Positions 6,289 through 13,865 of a stretch of 23,715 bases of DNA are shown here, in pieces (positions within the stretch are counted from its first letter, which is position 1; each line of letters starts with the position of its first letter). The position numbers were made by a program, and so were the translations under genes. The notes below the pieces were generated by a model, which had not been told where the DNA came from, made no database searches, and saw nothing but the letters and a program-made list of their open reading frames with translations. The stretch comes from RSA11 sp965652565 (GTDB lineage Bacteria > Actinomycetota > Thermoleophilia > Solirubrobacterales > 70-9): positions 1 to 23,715 of the forward strand of contig CBFGWL010000047.1 of the NCBI GenBank assembly GCA_965652565.1, given 5' to 3'.

Positions 6289-7266
6289 TCAGAGGTCCCA
6301 GCCGAACGAGCGGCCCACGAGGGCCTCGAGGCGCTCGGTGTCCGGGCGGAAGGCAGCGGCCAGGCGCTCGCGGAGCGCCGGCGGCAGCTGCGGCTTGGGC
6401 GCCTCGCCCTTCTCGGGGTCGTGGACGACGCGCTCGACGAGCCAGCGCAGGCGCTCGGGCAGCCGGTCGAAGTTGCGATCGAGCGCGCGCAGGCCCGGCA
6501 TGCGCACCGCGCGGTCCATCAGCCGGAAGCCGCCGGACTGCTTGCCGCTGCCCGTCTCCCACTCGCGCTCGAAGTGCTCGGAGCTGAAGCTCGTATCCAC
6601 GCCGATGAAGTCGAAGACCTTGCGCATCGTCGCCTCGCGCTCGCGGGCGAGCTCCTCGCGTCCCACGATCAGCACGCGCTCGAGCCCGAACGCTTCCAGG
6701 TACGGCTCGAGCTGGAACGCGTAGCGGCCGCGCTGCACGTACGCCGAGCGCTCGTCGGCGACCGCCTCCTCCAGCTCCCGGTGCTCGTAGCCGCCATTCA
6801 CGTTGTGCAGGTAATGCGAAAGCAGGCGGTCGATGGGGTGGCGGACCATGTAGACGAGCCGCGCGTCCTCGCCGAGGGTCGCCGCCATGCGTTCGGCGAC
6901 GCCCTCGAAGAAGGGCCGGTTCGTGTAGTGCGGCGAGGTCTCACCCCGTACGGGCGCGGAAGCGTCGAAGTGGCAGCGGTACCAGTCGGTGCCCAGGCCC
7001 CAGTTGAGCTGCTCGACGAAGAAGTTGAGCTCCTTGGGCCGCGACATCGTCACCTCGGGGTGCAGGTTCAGGTAGTGGTGCATGCTCGTCGTCCCGCACT
7101 TGAGCCCGCCGATCACCACGAGGTTGGGCAACTCCCCGCCGGCGCCCTTGAAGCCGCCGCGGGCGGCGCGCTTGCGGTCGGCCGCGAAGCGCTCGTGGGC
7201 GCGCGCGACCATCGCCTGGTCGGCGGCGTCGACGTATTCGGTGTCGCTCACGGCGCGGCGCTCCAC
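6289..7266 (-). CDS. PAPS-dependent sulfotransferase
   Basis: 325 residues, a P-loop-like sulfotransferase that would transfer sulfate from 3'-phosphoadenosine 5'-phosphosulfate to a hydroxyl or amine of an unknown acceptor. The 5'-phosphosulfate loop is VVIGGLKCGTTSMHHYL at about 50-66, with Lys56 in the key position. The 3'-phosphate motif is VRHPIDRLLSHYLHN at about 141-155 (Arg142, Ser150). The C-terminus LRERLAAAFRPDTERLEAL is typical of the bacterial Sulfotransfer_1/3 group. GTG 7266 is preferred over GTG 7251 because TAGCGT lies exactly seven bases upstream. There is no signal peptide, so it acts in the cytosol. The first 40 residues are a charged helical extension before the fold. Confidence 0.9.
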   Translation of the reverse strand: MERRAVSDTEYVDAADQAMVARAHERFAADRKRAARGGFKGAGGELPNLVVIGGLKCGTTSMHHYLNLHPEVTMSRPKELNFFVEQLNWGLGTDWYRCHFDASAPVRGETSPHYTNRPFFEGVAERMAATLGEDARLVYMVRHPIDRLLSHYLHNVNGGYEHRELEEAVADERSAYVQRGRYAFQLEPYLEAFGLERVLIVGREELAREREATMRKVFDFIGVDTSFSSEHFEREWETGSGKQSGGFRLMDRAVRMPGLRALDRNFDRLPERLRWLVERVVHDPEKGEAPKPQLPPALRERLAAAFRPDTERLEALVGRSFGWDL

Positions 7267-7273
7267 GCGCTGA

Positions 7274-7279
7274 ACGCTA
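7274..7279 (-). promoter_or_regulatory. -10-like box TAGCGT for a leaderless transcript
   Basis: TAGCGT on the minus strand, seven bases before GTG 7266 of the sulfotransferase gene. It supports that start over the in-frame GTG 15 bases downstream. Confidence 0.45.
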
Positions 7280-7324
7280 GATGGTCTGCTCCGCAGCCGC
7301 CCGCGTGGGCGGCGCGTACAGGGC

Positions 7325-8008
7325 CTACTTGGCGCCGAGCTTGGCCGCGGCCTCGCGGAAGTTCTTGACCTCCGCCGTCGGCTTCGCGCGGCCCTTGACC
7401 TTCTCGCCGCGGCGGTTCACGTAGATCACGGGCACCTTCATCTTGAGCAGCGGCGCCACATCGGTCTCGTAGCCGGACGTGATGTGGACCCAGCCCTTCT
7501 TGCCCCCGATCCGCCGCGCGCACTCCTTGAAGTGGGCGGGGTCCGGCTTGTAGCTGCGCACCTGCTGCGCGGTGACGACGATGTCGAGCTCGGTCCGCAG
7601 GTGCCGGCGCGAGAGCCCGAGCAGCTTGTCGTCGATGTTCGAGACGATGCCGACCTTGTAACGCGCCTTGAGCCGGTCCATCGCCGCGTTCGCCTCGCGG
7701 AACGGCTGCCAGTAGGCGACCGAATCGGGTAGGAACTGCGCCCGCGAGGGCTCCAGCTCCCAGCCCAGCTCGCCCGCCACCTTCACGGCGGTGCGCCGCA
7801 GGACCTCCGCGTAGAGCTCGTACGAGCCGGACATGACCTCGGCCTGCACCTCCAGGAAGCGATCGACGAGCTGCTGCTCGTCGAAGGAGAAGCCGTCCTT
7901 CGCGGCCTCCTTCTTGAAGGCCTCGGCGATCCCCTTCTCCCAGTCGATCAGGGTGCCGTAGCAGTCGGTGGTGACCCAGGTGATGTCCTTGAGCTTGGGA
8001 AGAGGCAT
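7325..8008 (-). CDS. HAD hydrolase, haloacid dehalogenase type II-like
   Basis: 227 residues. HAD motif I is TTDCYGTLIDWE (nucleophile Asp15), in the DxYGT form of L-2-haloacid dehalogenases. The usual general-acid Asp two residues after the nucleophile is Tyr17, as in that subgroup. Motif II is VSNID (about 122-126), the motif III lysine is in SYKPDPAHF (Lys154), and motif IV is GYETDVAPLLKM, followed by VPVIYVNRRGE. A helical cap lies at about 22-110. It may dehalogenate short 2-haloacids, but many relatives are phosphatases or of unknown substrate. The ATG at 8006-8008 directly precedes the fold. The leader is pyrimidine-rich with no clear Shine-Dalgarno site; CATAAT at 8054-8059 is a possible -10 box. 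It is divergent from sucC. Confidence 0.85.
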   Translation of the reverse strand: MPLPKLKDITWVTTDCYGTLIDWEKGIAEAFKKEAAKDGFSFDEQQLVDRFLEVQAEVMSGSYELYAEVLRRTAVKVAGELGWELEPSRAQFLPDSVAYWQPFREANAAMDRLKARYKVGIVSNIDDKLLGLSRRHLRTELDIVVTAQQVRSYKPDPAHFKECARRIGGKKGWVHITSGYETDVAPLLKMKVPVIYVNRRGEKVKGRAKPTAEVKNFREAAAKLGAK

Positions 8009-8053
8009 GCGTGTGAGAGGAAGTCCTGCCGTTTGGAATAGAGGCGGCGCAGC

Positions 8054-8114
8054 ATTATGACAAGCCCGGTCCAAAACCCGGCTGCCACGCCGGTGAGCGC
8101 TCCTCCGATAGTCT
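8054..8114. promoter_or_regulatory. Divergent promoter region between HAD hydrolase and sucC
   Basis: This non-coding spacer holds CATAAT on the minus strand (8054-8059), which would give the HAD gene a leader of about 40 bases, and TAGTCT on the plus strand (8109-8114), which would give sucC a leader of about 43 bases. No convincing -35 boxes were found for either, so the assignment is tentative. Confidence 0.3.
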
Positions 8115-8163
8115 GCCGCACCGCGCGCCCGCTTCCGGCGGGACACGGGCGCGGACGATAGCT

Positions 8164-9306
8164 ATGGATCTTCTCGAGTATCAGGGCAAGAAGCTGTTCG
8201 CGAAGCACGGCGTCCCCGTGCCGAGCGGCAAGCACGCGGACACGGTGGACGACGCCGTGGCCGCCGCGAACGAGATCGGCTACCCCTGCGTCGTCAAGGC
8301 GCAGGTCGCGATCGGCAAGCGCGGCAAGGCCGGTGGCATCAAGATCGCCAAGGACGAGGCCGAGGCGCGCGTGCACGCCGAGGCGATCCTCGGCATGAAC
8401 ATCCGCGGGTTCACCGTCTACGACCTCTGGATCGAGGGCGCCTCGGACATCGCCGCCGAGTACTACGCCTCCGTGATCCTCGACCGCGGCGAGAAGAAGC
8501 TGCTCGCGATGCTCTCGCGGATGGGCGGCATGGACGTCGAGGAGATCGCCGAGCGCGACCCGACCGCGATGGTCAAGCGCCACCTCGAGCCCAACCAGCC
8601 GCTCAGCGCCGAGCTCGGCCGCGAGATCGCCCACGAGGCCGGCATCGACGAGGACGTCGTGGACGGCGTCGCCGACCTGCTCGGCAAGCTCGCCGACGTG
8701 GCCGTCGCCGAGGACGCGACGCTGATCGAGGTCAACCCGCTCATCGTCACCGCCGACCGCGAGGTCGTCGCGCTCGACGCCAAGGTGACGATCGACAACA
8801 ACGCGCTCTTCCGCCACCCCGAGCTCGCGGAGATCAAGGATCGCTCCGCGGAGGACCCCCAGGAGGCGATGGCCAAGGAGAAGGGCCTCACCTACGTGAA
8901 GCTCGGCGGCGACATCGGCATCCTCGGCAACGGCGCCGGGCTTTGCATGTCCACGCTCGACGTCGTCGCCCAGGCCGGCGGCGAGCCCGCGAACTTCCTC
9001 GACGCCGGCGGCGGCTCGAAGGCGGACGCGATCGTCGACGCTCTCGAGGTAATCACCTCCGATCCCAAGGTGAACGCGATCCTCTTCAACATCTTCGGCG
9101 GGATCACGCGCTGCGACGAGATCGCCAAGGGCATCATCGAGGCGTCGAGCCGCATCGAGATCGGCGTGCCGCTCGTCGTGCGTCTCGACGGCACGAACCA
9201 GGAGGAAGGCCTGCGGCTCCTGGCCGAGGCCGACCTGCCGAACCTGCACCAGGAGAAGACCATGCTGGGCGCGGCGCAGCGCGTCGTGGAGCTAGCGAAG
9301 GGCTGA
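8164..9306 (+). CDS. sucC: Succinyl-CoA synthetase, beta subunit
   Basis: 380 residues, the usual length. It is the ATP-grasp subunit of succinyl-CoA ligase, converting succinyl-CoA and ADP (or GDP) to succinate, CoA and NTP in the TCA cycle. The N-terminus MDLLEYQGKKLFAKHGVPVP is the classic start of the family. KAQVAIGKRGKAGGIK (about 43-58) contacts the nucleotide, and EVNPLIVT (about 191-198) binds Mg2+. The C-terminal CoA-ligase domain has GNGAGLCMSTLDVV, then FLDAGGGSKAD, then FNIFGGITRCDEIA. ATG 8164 is the only sensible start; it lacks a good Shine-Dalgarno sequence. sucD follows ten bases later, forming an operon. Confidence 0.97.
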   Translation: MDLLEYQGKKLFAKHGVPVPSGKHADTVDDAVAAANEIGYPCVVKAQVAIGKRGKAGGIKIAKDEAEARVHAEAILGMNIRGFTVYDLWIEGASDIAAEYYASVILDRGEKKLLAMLSRMGGMDVEEIAERDPTAMVKRHLEPNQPLSAELGREIAHEAGIDEDVVDGVADLLGKLADVAVAEDATLIEVNPLIVTADREVVALDAKVTIDNNALFRHPELAEIKDRSAEDPQEAMAKEKGLTYVKLGGDIGILGNGAGLCMSTLDVVAQAGGEPANFLDAGGGSKADAIVDALEVITSDPKVNAILFNIFGGITRCDEIAKGIIEASSRIEIGVPLVVRLDGTNQEEGLRLLAEADLPNLHQEKTMLGAAQRVVELAKG

Positions 9307-9316
9307 GGAGCGGCGG

Positions 9317-10192
9317 ATGAGCATCATCGTCGACAAGGACACGAAGCTCGTCGTGAGCGGTCTCACCGGCCGCGAGGGCAGCTTCCACGGCCTGCGCAAC
9401 CGCGACTACGGCACCGATCTGGTGGCGGGCGTCACCCCGGGCAAGGGCGGGCAGGACGTGGACGGCGTCCCGGTGTTCGACACGATCGCCGAGGCCGTCT
9501 CCGAGCGGGGCGCCAACACCTCGATGATCTTCGTACCGGCGCGGTTCGCCGCGGCAGCCATCGACGAGGCGATCGACTCGGGCGTCCACACGGTGATCGC
9601 GATCACCGAGGGGATCCCGGTCCACGACATGCTCAAGACGTACTGGAAGGCGCGCGAGGCGGGCGTGCGGCTGATCGGCCCCAACTGTCCCGGCGTACTC
9701 TCGCCCGGCAAGGCGAACGTGGGGATCATCCCGGCGCAGTTCTTCGACCAGGGCAAGATCGGCGTCGTCTCGAAGTCGGGCACGCTGACCTACCAGATCG
9801 GCAACGAGCTCAAGCAGGCGGGCGAGGGCAACTCGTCGATCGTCGGCATCGGCGGCGATCCCATCGTCGGCTCCGACTTCATCGACGTCCTCACGCTGTT
9901 CGAGGAGGATCCCGAGACCGAGCTCGTCGTGATGGTCGGCGAGATCGGCGGCGACGCCGAGGAGCGTGCCGCCGAGTTCATCGCCGAGCGCATGTCGAAG
10001 CCGGTCGTCGCCTACATCGCGGGCTTCACCGCGCCGCCCGGCAAGCAGATGGGCCACGCCGGCGCGATCATCTCCGGCTCCTCCGGCACCGCCCAGGCCA
10101 AGAAGGAAGCGCTCGAGGCCAAGGGCGTGCGGGTCGGCACCTCGCCGACGGAGACCGCGCAGATCGCGGTCGAAGTCCTGCGCGGCGCCTGA
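9317..10192 (+). CDS. sucD: Succinyl-CoA synthetase, alpha subunit
   Basis: 291 residues, the CoA-binding subunit that carries the phosphohistidine. The N-terminal Rossmann CoA domain has VVSGLTGREGSFHGL, where many homologues have QG-T-G; then GVTPGKGG and the loop FVPARFAAAAIDEAID. The ligase domain has IGPNCPGVLSPG and the phosphorylated His247 in MGHAGAIISG. GAGGAG lies seven bases before ATG 9317. It lies directly after sucC and would form the alpha-beta heterodimer or heterotetramer with it. The C-terminus ends normally, at the helix RVGTSPTETAQIAVEVL. Confidence 0.97.
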   Translation: MSIIVDKDTKLVVSGLTGREGSFHGLRNRDYGTDLVAGVTPGKGGQDVDGVPVFDTIAEAVSERGANTSMIFVPARFAAAAIDEAIDSGVHTVIAITEGIPVHDMLKTYWKAREAGVRLIGPNCPGVLSPGKANVGIIPAQFFDQGKIGVVSKSGTLTYQIGNELKQAGEGNSSIVGIGGDPIVGSDFIDVLTLFEEDPETELVVMVGEIGGDAEERAAEFIAERMSKPVVAYIAGFTAPPGKQMGHAGAIISGSSGTAQAKKEALEAKGVRVGTSPTETAQIAVEVLRGA

Positions 10193-10240
10193 ACCCGGTC
10201 GCGCCGCGCGAGTTTGCGCGCCGCTTTCGAGCGCGGGTGC

Positions 10241-10277
10241 GTGACCGCCGTCACTTAGCGCCGGCTACCGGTCGGTA
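10241..10277. promoter_or_regulatory. Two palindromes and a -10-like box upstream of the MmpL gene
   Basis: GTGAC-CGCC-GTCAC (10241-10254) and TACCG-GT-CGGTA (10266-10277) are perfect dyads 11 bases apart. The second runs into TAACCT (10276-10281), a possible -10 box. The layout fits operator sites for a TetR- or GntR-type repressor of the transporter gene. No regulator gene is adjacent. Confidence 0.4.
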
Positions 10278-10323
10278 ACCTGCTGCGGCCCATCCCCATC
10301 CCCCATCCCCTCTGGAGAGCAAC

Positions 10324-12585
10324 GTGTCAGATCTTCTCGCCAAGCTCGCGCGCACGATCAGCCACCGCTGGAAGCGCAGCTTGCTGATCGCGATCCTGGC
10401 GATCGTCGCCCTCGGCGCGGCGATCGGCGCGGCAGGCTCGCCGCCGCCCGACGACTTCGACGTTCCCGGCGCCGAGTCCCAGCAGGCCTACGACCTGTTC
10501 GAACAGCACACCCCCGCGCTCGCGGGAGCCGACGCGACGGTCGTCTTCAGCGTCGAGGACGGCACCCTCACCGACGGCGAGCGCAAGGCTGCGATCGAGC
10601 AGGCGCTTGGCGAGATCCAGGGGCTCGACGGCGTCGCGGTGGTGACCAACCCCTTCGAGGAGGAGCCGCCCCGCCTCTCCGAGGACGGCTCGATCGCCGT
10701 CTCGGACGTGCGGTACACGATCGCCCCCGAAGACGTCGAGCCCGAGACCGGCGAGGCGCTCGAGGAGGCCGCACGCACGGCTGAGGATGGCGGCGTCGAC
10801 GTCTCGATGCGCGGCATCGTCGTCGACATCGCGAGCGCGCAGGAGGCACCGGTCGGCGAGCTGATCGGCGTCGCGATCGCGATCGTCCTGCTCACCCTCC
10901 TCTTCCGCTCCGGCGCCGCCATGGGCGCGACCATCGCCGGCGCCCTGATCGGCGTGATGGTCGGCCAGATGCTGATCGCCGCGCTCTCGCGGCCGCTCGC
11001 GCTGCCCGAGTTCGCCGGCGTGATCGCCGTCATGCTCGGACTCGGCGCAGGCATCGACTACGCGTTGCTCATCATCGGCCGCTTCCGCGAGCAGATGGCG
11101 GCGGGCGACTCCCTGCGCGACGCGGCGGCAAAGGCGGCCGCGACGTCGGGCTCGGCGGTGGTCGCCGCGGGCCTGATCGTCATGGTCGCAATCGCCGGCC
11201 TGCTCGTCATCGGCATCCCGATGATCGGCAAGCTCGGCGTGGGCGCCGCGATCGGCGTCGCCGCCGTCGTGCTCTCCGCGATCACGATCCTGCCGATCAT
11301 GATCGGCGCGTTCGGGCGCTGGCTGCGGCCGAAGAAGGCCGACCACGTCAGACACTCGAAGGCATTCGAGCGCTGGGGCGATCTGATCACCCGTCGCCCG
11401 TGGGCTGCGATCGCCGCCGGCGTCTTGGTACTCCTCGTTTTCGCGATCCCGGTTCTCGACATGCGCCTCGGCCTGCCCGACGACGGCAACCAGCCCGAGT
11501 CGAAGACCCAGCGGATCGCCTACGACAAGCTCAGCGAAGCCTTCGGGCCGGGCTCGAACGGTCCCTTCCTGCTCGCCGTCGACCTGCCCGAGAGCCAGGT
11601 GCCCGAGCAGGATCTGGAGGCGCTCGTCGCCGATCTGCGCGAGGTGGACGGCGTGGCGAGCGTGAGCCCGGCGACCCCCAGCGAGGACGGCGAGATCGCG
11701 ACGGTCTTCCTGGTGCCGGAGACCTCTCCGCAAGACAAGGCGACCAGCGACCTGCTGATCGAGCTGCGCGAGGACGTGATCCCGGCGGCGACCGAGGGAA
11801 CCGACCTCGAGGTCTACGTGGGCGGCAATACCGCGAGCTTCGAGGACTTCTCCGACAAGGTCGCCGAGCGCCTCCCGCTGTTCATCGGCGTGGTGATCGG
11901 GCTCTCGGTCCTGCTTCTGATCGCGGCCTTCCGCTCGCTGTGGATCCCGCTCGTCTCCGCGGTCTTCAACCTGCTCTCGGTCGCGGCCGCCTACGGCGTG
12001 GTGACCGCCGTCTTCCAGGACGGGATCGGCGCGAGCCTGATCGGCGCGGACTCCGACGTCCCGATCGTCTCCTTCGTGCCGGTGATGCTGTTCGCGATCC
12101 TCTTCGGGCTGAGCATGGACTACAACGTCTTCTTGCTCTCGCGCGTCCACGAGGCGTACAACGAGGGCGAGTCGCCGGCCGAGTCCGTGGTGCACGGGCT
12201 CGCCCGGATCGGCAAGGTCGTGCTCTTCGCCGGGCTGATCATGGCCTCGGTCTTCCTCGCCTTCGTGACCCAGCCCGACGTGGTCGCGAAGATGATGGGC
12301 CTCGGCCTGGGTCTGGCGATCCTGATCGACGTGTTGTTGCTGCGACTCGTGGTCGCGCCCGCGGTGGTGACTCTGCTCGGCGATCGCGCCTGGCGCGTGC
12401 CCACGTGGCTCGACCGCATCCTGCCGCGCGTCTCGCTCGAGGGGCATCTCGTGGCGAACGTGGACGAGCGCGGCGAGCCGCTGGACCCGGAGTTCGCCAC
12501 GCCGACCCTGCGCGGCAACGGGGCCGCGGCCCGCAACGGCGCGGACCCGGACGCCGCTCCGGAACCTGAGGGGGCCCGGAAGTAA
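10324..12585 (+). CDS. MmpL/RND-family transporter
   Basis: 753 residues with the duplicated RND layout. There is one N-terminal TM (about 19-38), a periplasmic domain (about 40-175), a five-TM block (about 178-335), then another TM, a second periplasmic domain (about 380-515), and a final five-TM block (about 518-690). Each half carries the Asp-Tyr pair of the MMPL proton relay: GIDYALLI (Asp245-Tyr246) and SMDYNVFLLS (Asp599-Tyr600). MMPL proteins export lipids, glycolipids or drugs using the proton gradient; the substrate here is unknown. The start is GTG 10324, with GGAGAG four bases upstream. The 5' leader contains CATCCC three times (10291-10309). The Pro/Ala-rich C-terminus is probably cytosolic. 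The aminotransferase follows after 12 bases. Confidence 0.92.
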   Translation: MSDLLAKLARTISHRWKRSLLIAILAIVALGAAIGAAGSPPPDDFDVPGAESQQAYDLFEQHTPALAGADATVVFSVEDGTLTDGERKAAIEQALGEIQGLDGVAVVTNPFEEEPPRLSEDGSIAVSDVRYTIAPEDVEPETGEALEEAARTAEDGGVDVSMRGIVVDIASAQEAPVGELIGVAIAIVLLTLLFRSGAAMGATIAGALIGVMVGQMLIAALSRPLALPEFAGVIAVMLGLGAGIDYALLIIGRFREQMAAGDSLRDAAAKAAATSGSAVVAAGLIVMVAIAGLLVIGIPMIGKLGVGAAIGVAAVVLSAITILPIMIGAFGRWLRPKKADHVRHSKAFERWGDLITRRPWAAIAAGVLVLLVFAIPVLDMRLGLPDDGNQPESKTQRIAYDKLSEAFGPGSNGPFLLAVDLPESQVPEQDLEALVADLREVDGVASVSPATPSEDGEIATVFLVPETSPQDKATSDLLIELREDVIPAATEGTDLEVYVGGNTASFEDFSDKVAERLPLFIGVVIGLSVLLLIAAFRSLWIPLVSAVFNLLSVAAAYGVVTAVFQDGIGASLIGADSDVPIVSFVPVMLFAILFGLSMDYNVFLLSRVHEAYNEGESPAESVVHGLARIGKVVLFAGLIMASVFLAFVTQPDVVAKMMGLGLGLAILIDVLLLRLVVAPAVVTLLGDRAWRVPTWLDRILPRVSLEGHLVANVDERGEPLDPEFATPTLRGNGAAARNGADPDAAPEPEGARK

Positions 12586-12588
12586 ACT
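12583..12588 (+). promoter_or_regulatory. -10-like box TAAACT overlapping the MmpL stop codon
   Basis: TAAACT begins with the TAA stop of the transporter and lies nine bases before ATG 12598. It would allow leaderless expression of the aminotransferase independently of the transporter. The intervening bases are GGCCCGCCG, with no Shine-Dalgarno site. Confidence 0.45.
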
Positions 12589-12597
12589 GGCCCGCCG

Positions 12598-13698
12598 ATG
12601 GCTTCAGACGTGATCTCCTTCGCCCGCGGCGCGCCCAGCGCCGACATCCTGCCCGCCGAGGCGGTGCGCGAGGCCGCCGCGGCGGCGCTGGCAGAGGACT
12701 GGCAGCGTGCCCTGTCCTACGGGACCGGACGCGGGCACCTCGGCCTCGCCGAGTGGATCGCCGGCCTGCACGAGATCGACGCGGAGCGGGTGATGGTCAC
12801 GAACGGCTCGATGGAGGCGGCCGCGCTGCTCTTCCAGCACACGCTCGAGCCGGGCGATCGCGTGATCGTCGAGCAGCCGTCGTACGACCGCACCCTGTTG
12901 CTCTTCGGACGCGCCGGCGTCGAGCTGGTCCCGGTGCCGCTGGAGGACGATGGGGTGGACGTGGATGCCTTCGAGCGGGCGCTCGCGGGCGGTCCCGTGA
13001 AGCTCGCCCACATCATCCCGAACTTCCACAACCCCGCGGGGTGCACGCTGTCCACCGAGAAGCGCGAGCGCCTCGTCGCGCTCGCGGCCGAGCACGGCTT
13101 CACGATCTTCGAGGACGACCCGTACCGCTTGGTGCGCTTCGGCGGCGAGGAGCGCCCGACGATGCTCTCGCTCGACGAGGCGGGTCGCGTGATCCACGCC
13201 TCCTCGTTCTCCAAGACGGTGAGCCCGGGCGTGCGCGTCGGCTATCTCGCGGGCCCGGTTGACGAGATCGCCCGGCTCGCCAAGCGCGCCAACGAGACCT
13301 ATATCTCGCCCAACATGCTCGCCGAGGCGATCGTGTACGAGCTCTGCCGCTCAGGCGGGCTCGAGCGCAACGTGGAGTTCGTCAACGGGGCGCTGCGCGA
13401 GCGCCGCGACGCGCTGGTCGAGGCGCTGCGCGAGCACCTGCCCGAGGCCGAGTTCGTCGTGCCCGAGGGCGGCTACTTCCTCTGGCTCACGCTGAACGAG
13501 GACGCCGATACCCCGGCGCTGCTCGAGGCGGCGAAGGACGAGGGCGTGAGCTTCGTTGCGGGTCCCGACTTCCTGATCGAGGGCGGGCGCAACGCGCTGC
13601 GTCTCTCGTTCGCGAGCGTGCCGCCCGAGCGGATCGGCGAGGGTGTCGCGCGGATCGCCCGGGCGCTGGAGCGCCAGCGCGCCGGCGCCACGGCGTAG
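12598..13698 (+). CDS. PLP-dependent aminotransferase (class I/II, MocR/LysN-like)
   Basis: 366 residues, fold-type I aminotransferase without the N-terminal GntR helix-turn-helix of MocR regulators. It opens with ISFARGAPSADILP, the usual substrate-loop start. VTNGSMEAAALLF at about 64-76 is the PLP-phosphate loop. NFHNPAGCTLS (about 142-152) holds the cofactor-binding Asn, EDDPYRLVRF the Asp-x-x-Tyr, and SSFSKTVSPGVRVGY the Schiff-base Lys206 and phosphate-binding Arg. The C-terminal GGYFLWLTL and the Arg in NALRLSFASV bind the substrate carboxylate. The closest families act on aromatic or branched amino acids, or 2-aminoadipate; the substrate is not decidable here. The start has a TAAACT box nine bases upstream and no Shine-Dalgarno sequence. 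Confidence 0.92.
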   Translation: MASDVISFARGAPSADILPAEAVREAAAAALAEDWQRALSYGTGRGHLGLAEWIAGLHEIDAERVMVTNGSMEAAALLFQHTLEPGDRVIVEQPSYDRTLLLFGRAGVELVPVPLEDDGVDVDAFERALAGGPVKLAHIIPNFHNPAGCTLSTEKRERLVALAAEHGFTIFEDDPYRLVRFGGEERPTMLSLDEAGRVIHASSFSKTVSPGVRVGYLAGPVDEIARLAKRANETYISPNMLAEAIVYELCRSGGLERNVEFVNGALRERRDALVEALREHLPEAEFVVPEGGYFLWLTLNEDADTPALLEAAKDEGVSFVAGPDFLIEGGRNALRLSFASVPPERIGEGVARIARALERQRAGATA

Positions 13699-13716
13699 CC
13701 CGACGGTCACCCCACC

Positions 13717-13824
13717 GCGACGTTCAGCCGTGGACGTCGAAATTCGAAGGCCACGGCTGAACGAATGACGGTACTCCGCGACGTTCAGCGGTGGTGGTCG
13801 AAAAGCGACGACGAGGGCTGAACG
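13717..13824. repeat. Two 47-base palindromic units, period 61 bp
   Basis: The units 13717-13763 and 13778-13824 match at 38 of 47 positions, and both begin GCGACGTTCAGC and end GGCTGAACG. In the first, CGTTCAGCCGTGG (13721-13733) and CCACGGCTGAACG (13751-13763) form a perfect 13-bp stem around a 17-base loop. In the second the outer eight pairs are kept and the inner stem is imperfect. The array lies between convergent genes (aminotransferase and metalloregulator) and may also act as a bidirectional transcription barrier. Unit length, period and hairpin form mirror the array at 6148-6280, although the sequence differs. The rest of the 13699-13865 gap shows nothing else. Confidence 0.75.
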
Positions 13825-13865
13825 TGCGGTTGGGGCGGGGGTGCGGGCGCCGGGGGCGCCCGCGC

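Noticed and set aside
7948..9249. A 433-codon minus-strand frame opposite sucC
   Set aside because: Composition is that of an antisense shadow, and it also runs through the start of the real HAD gene in another frame.
10193..10240. Terminator after sucD
   Set aside because: GC-rich inverted segments such as GCGCGAGTTTGCGCG are present, but the stems are short and overlapping and no T-run follows, so I cannot support a specific structure.
10327..12447. A 706-codon open frame on the minus strand opposite the MmpL gene
   Set aside because: The translation is almost entirely Asp, Arg, His, Glu and Ala with no fold-like pattern. It is the expected mirror of GC-rich coding DNA, and the plus-strand frame is a clear transporter.
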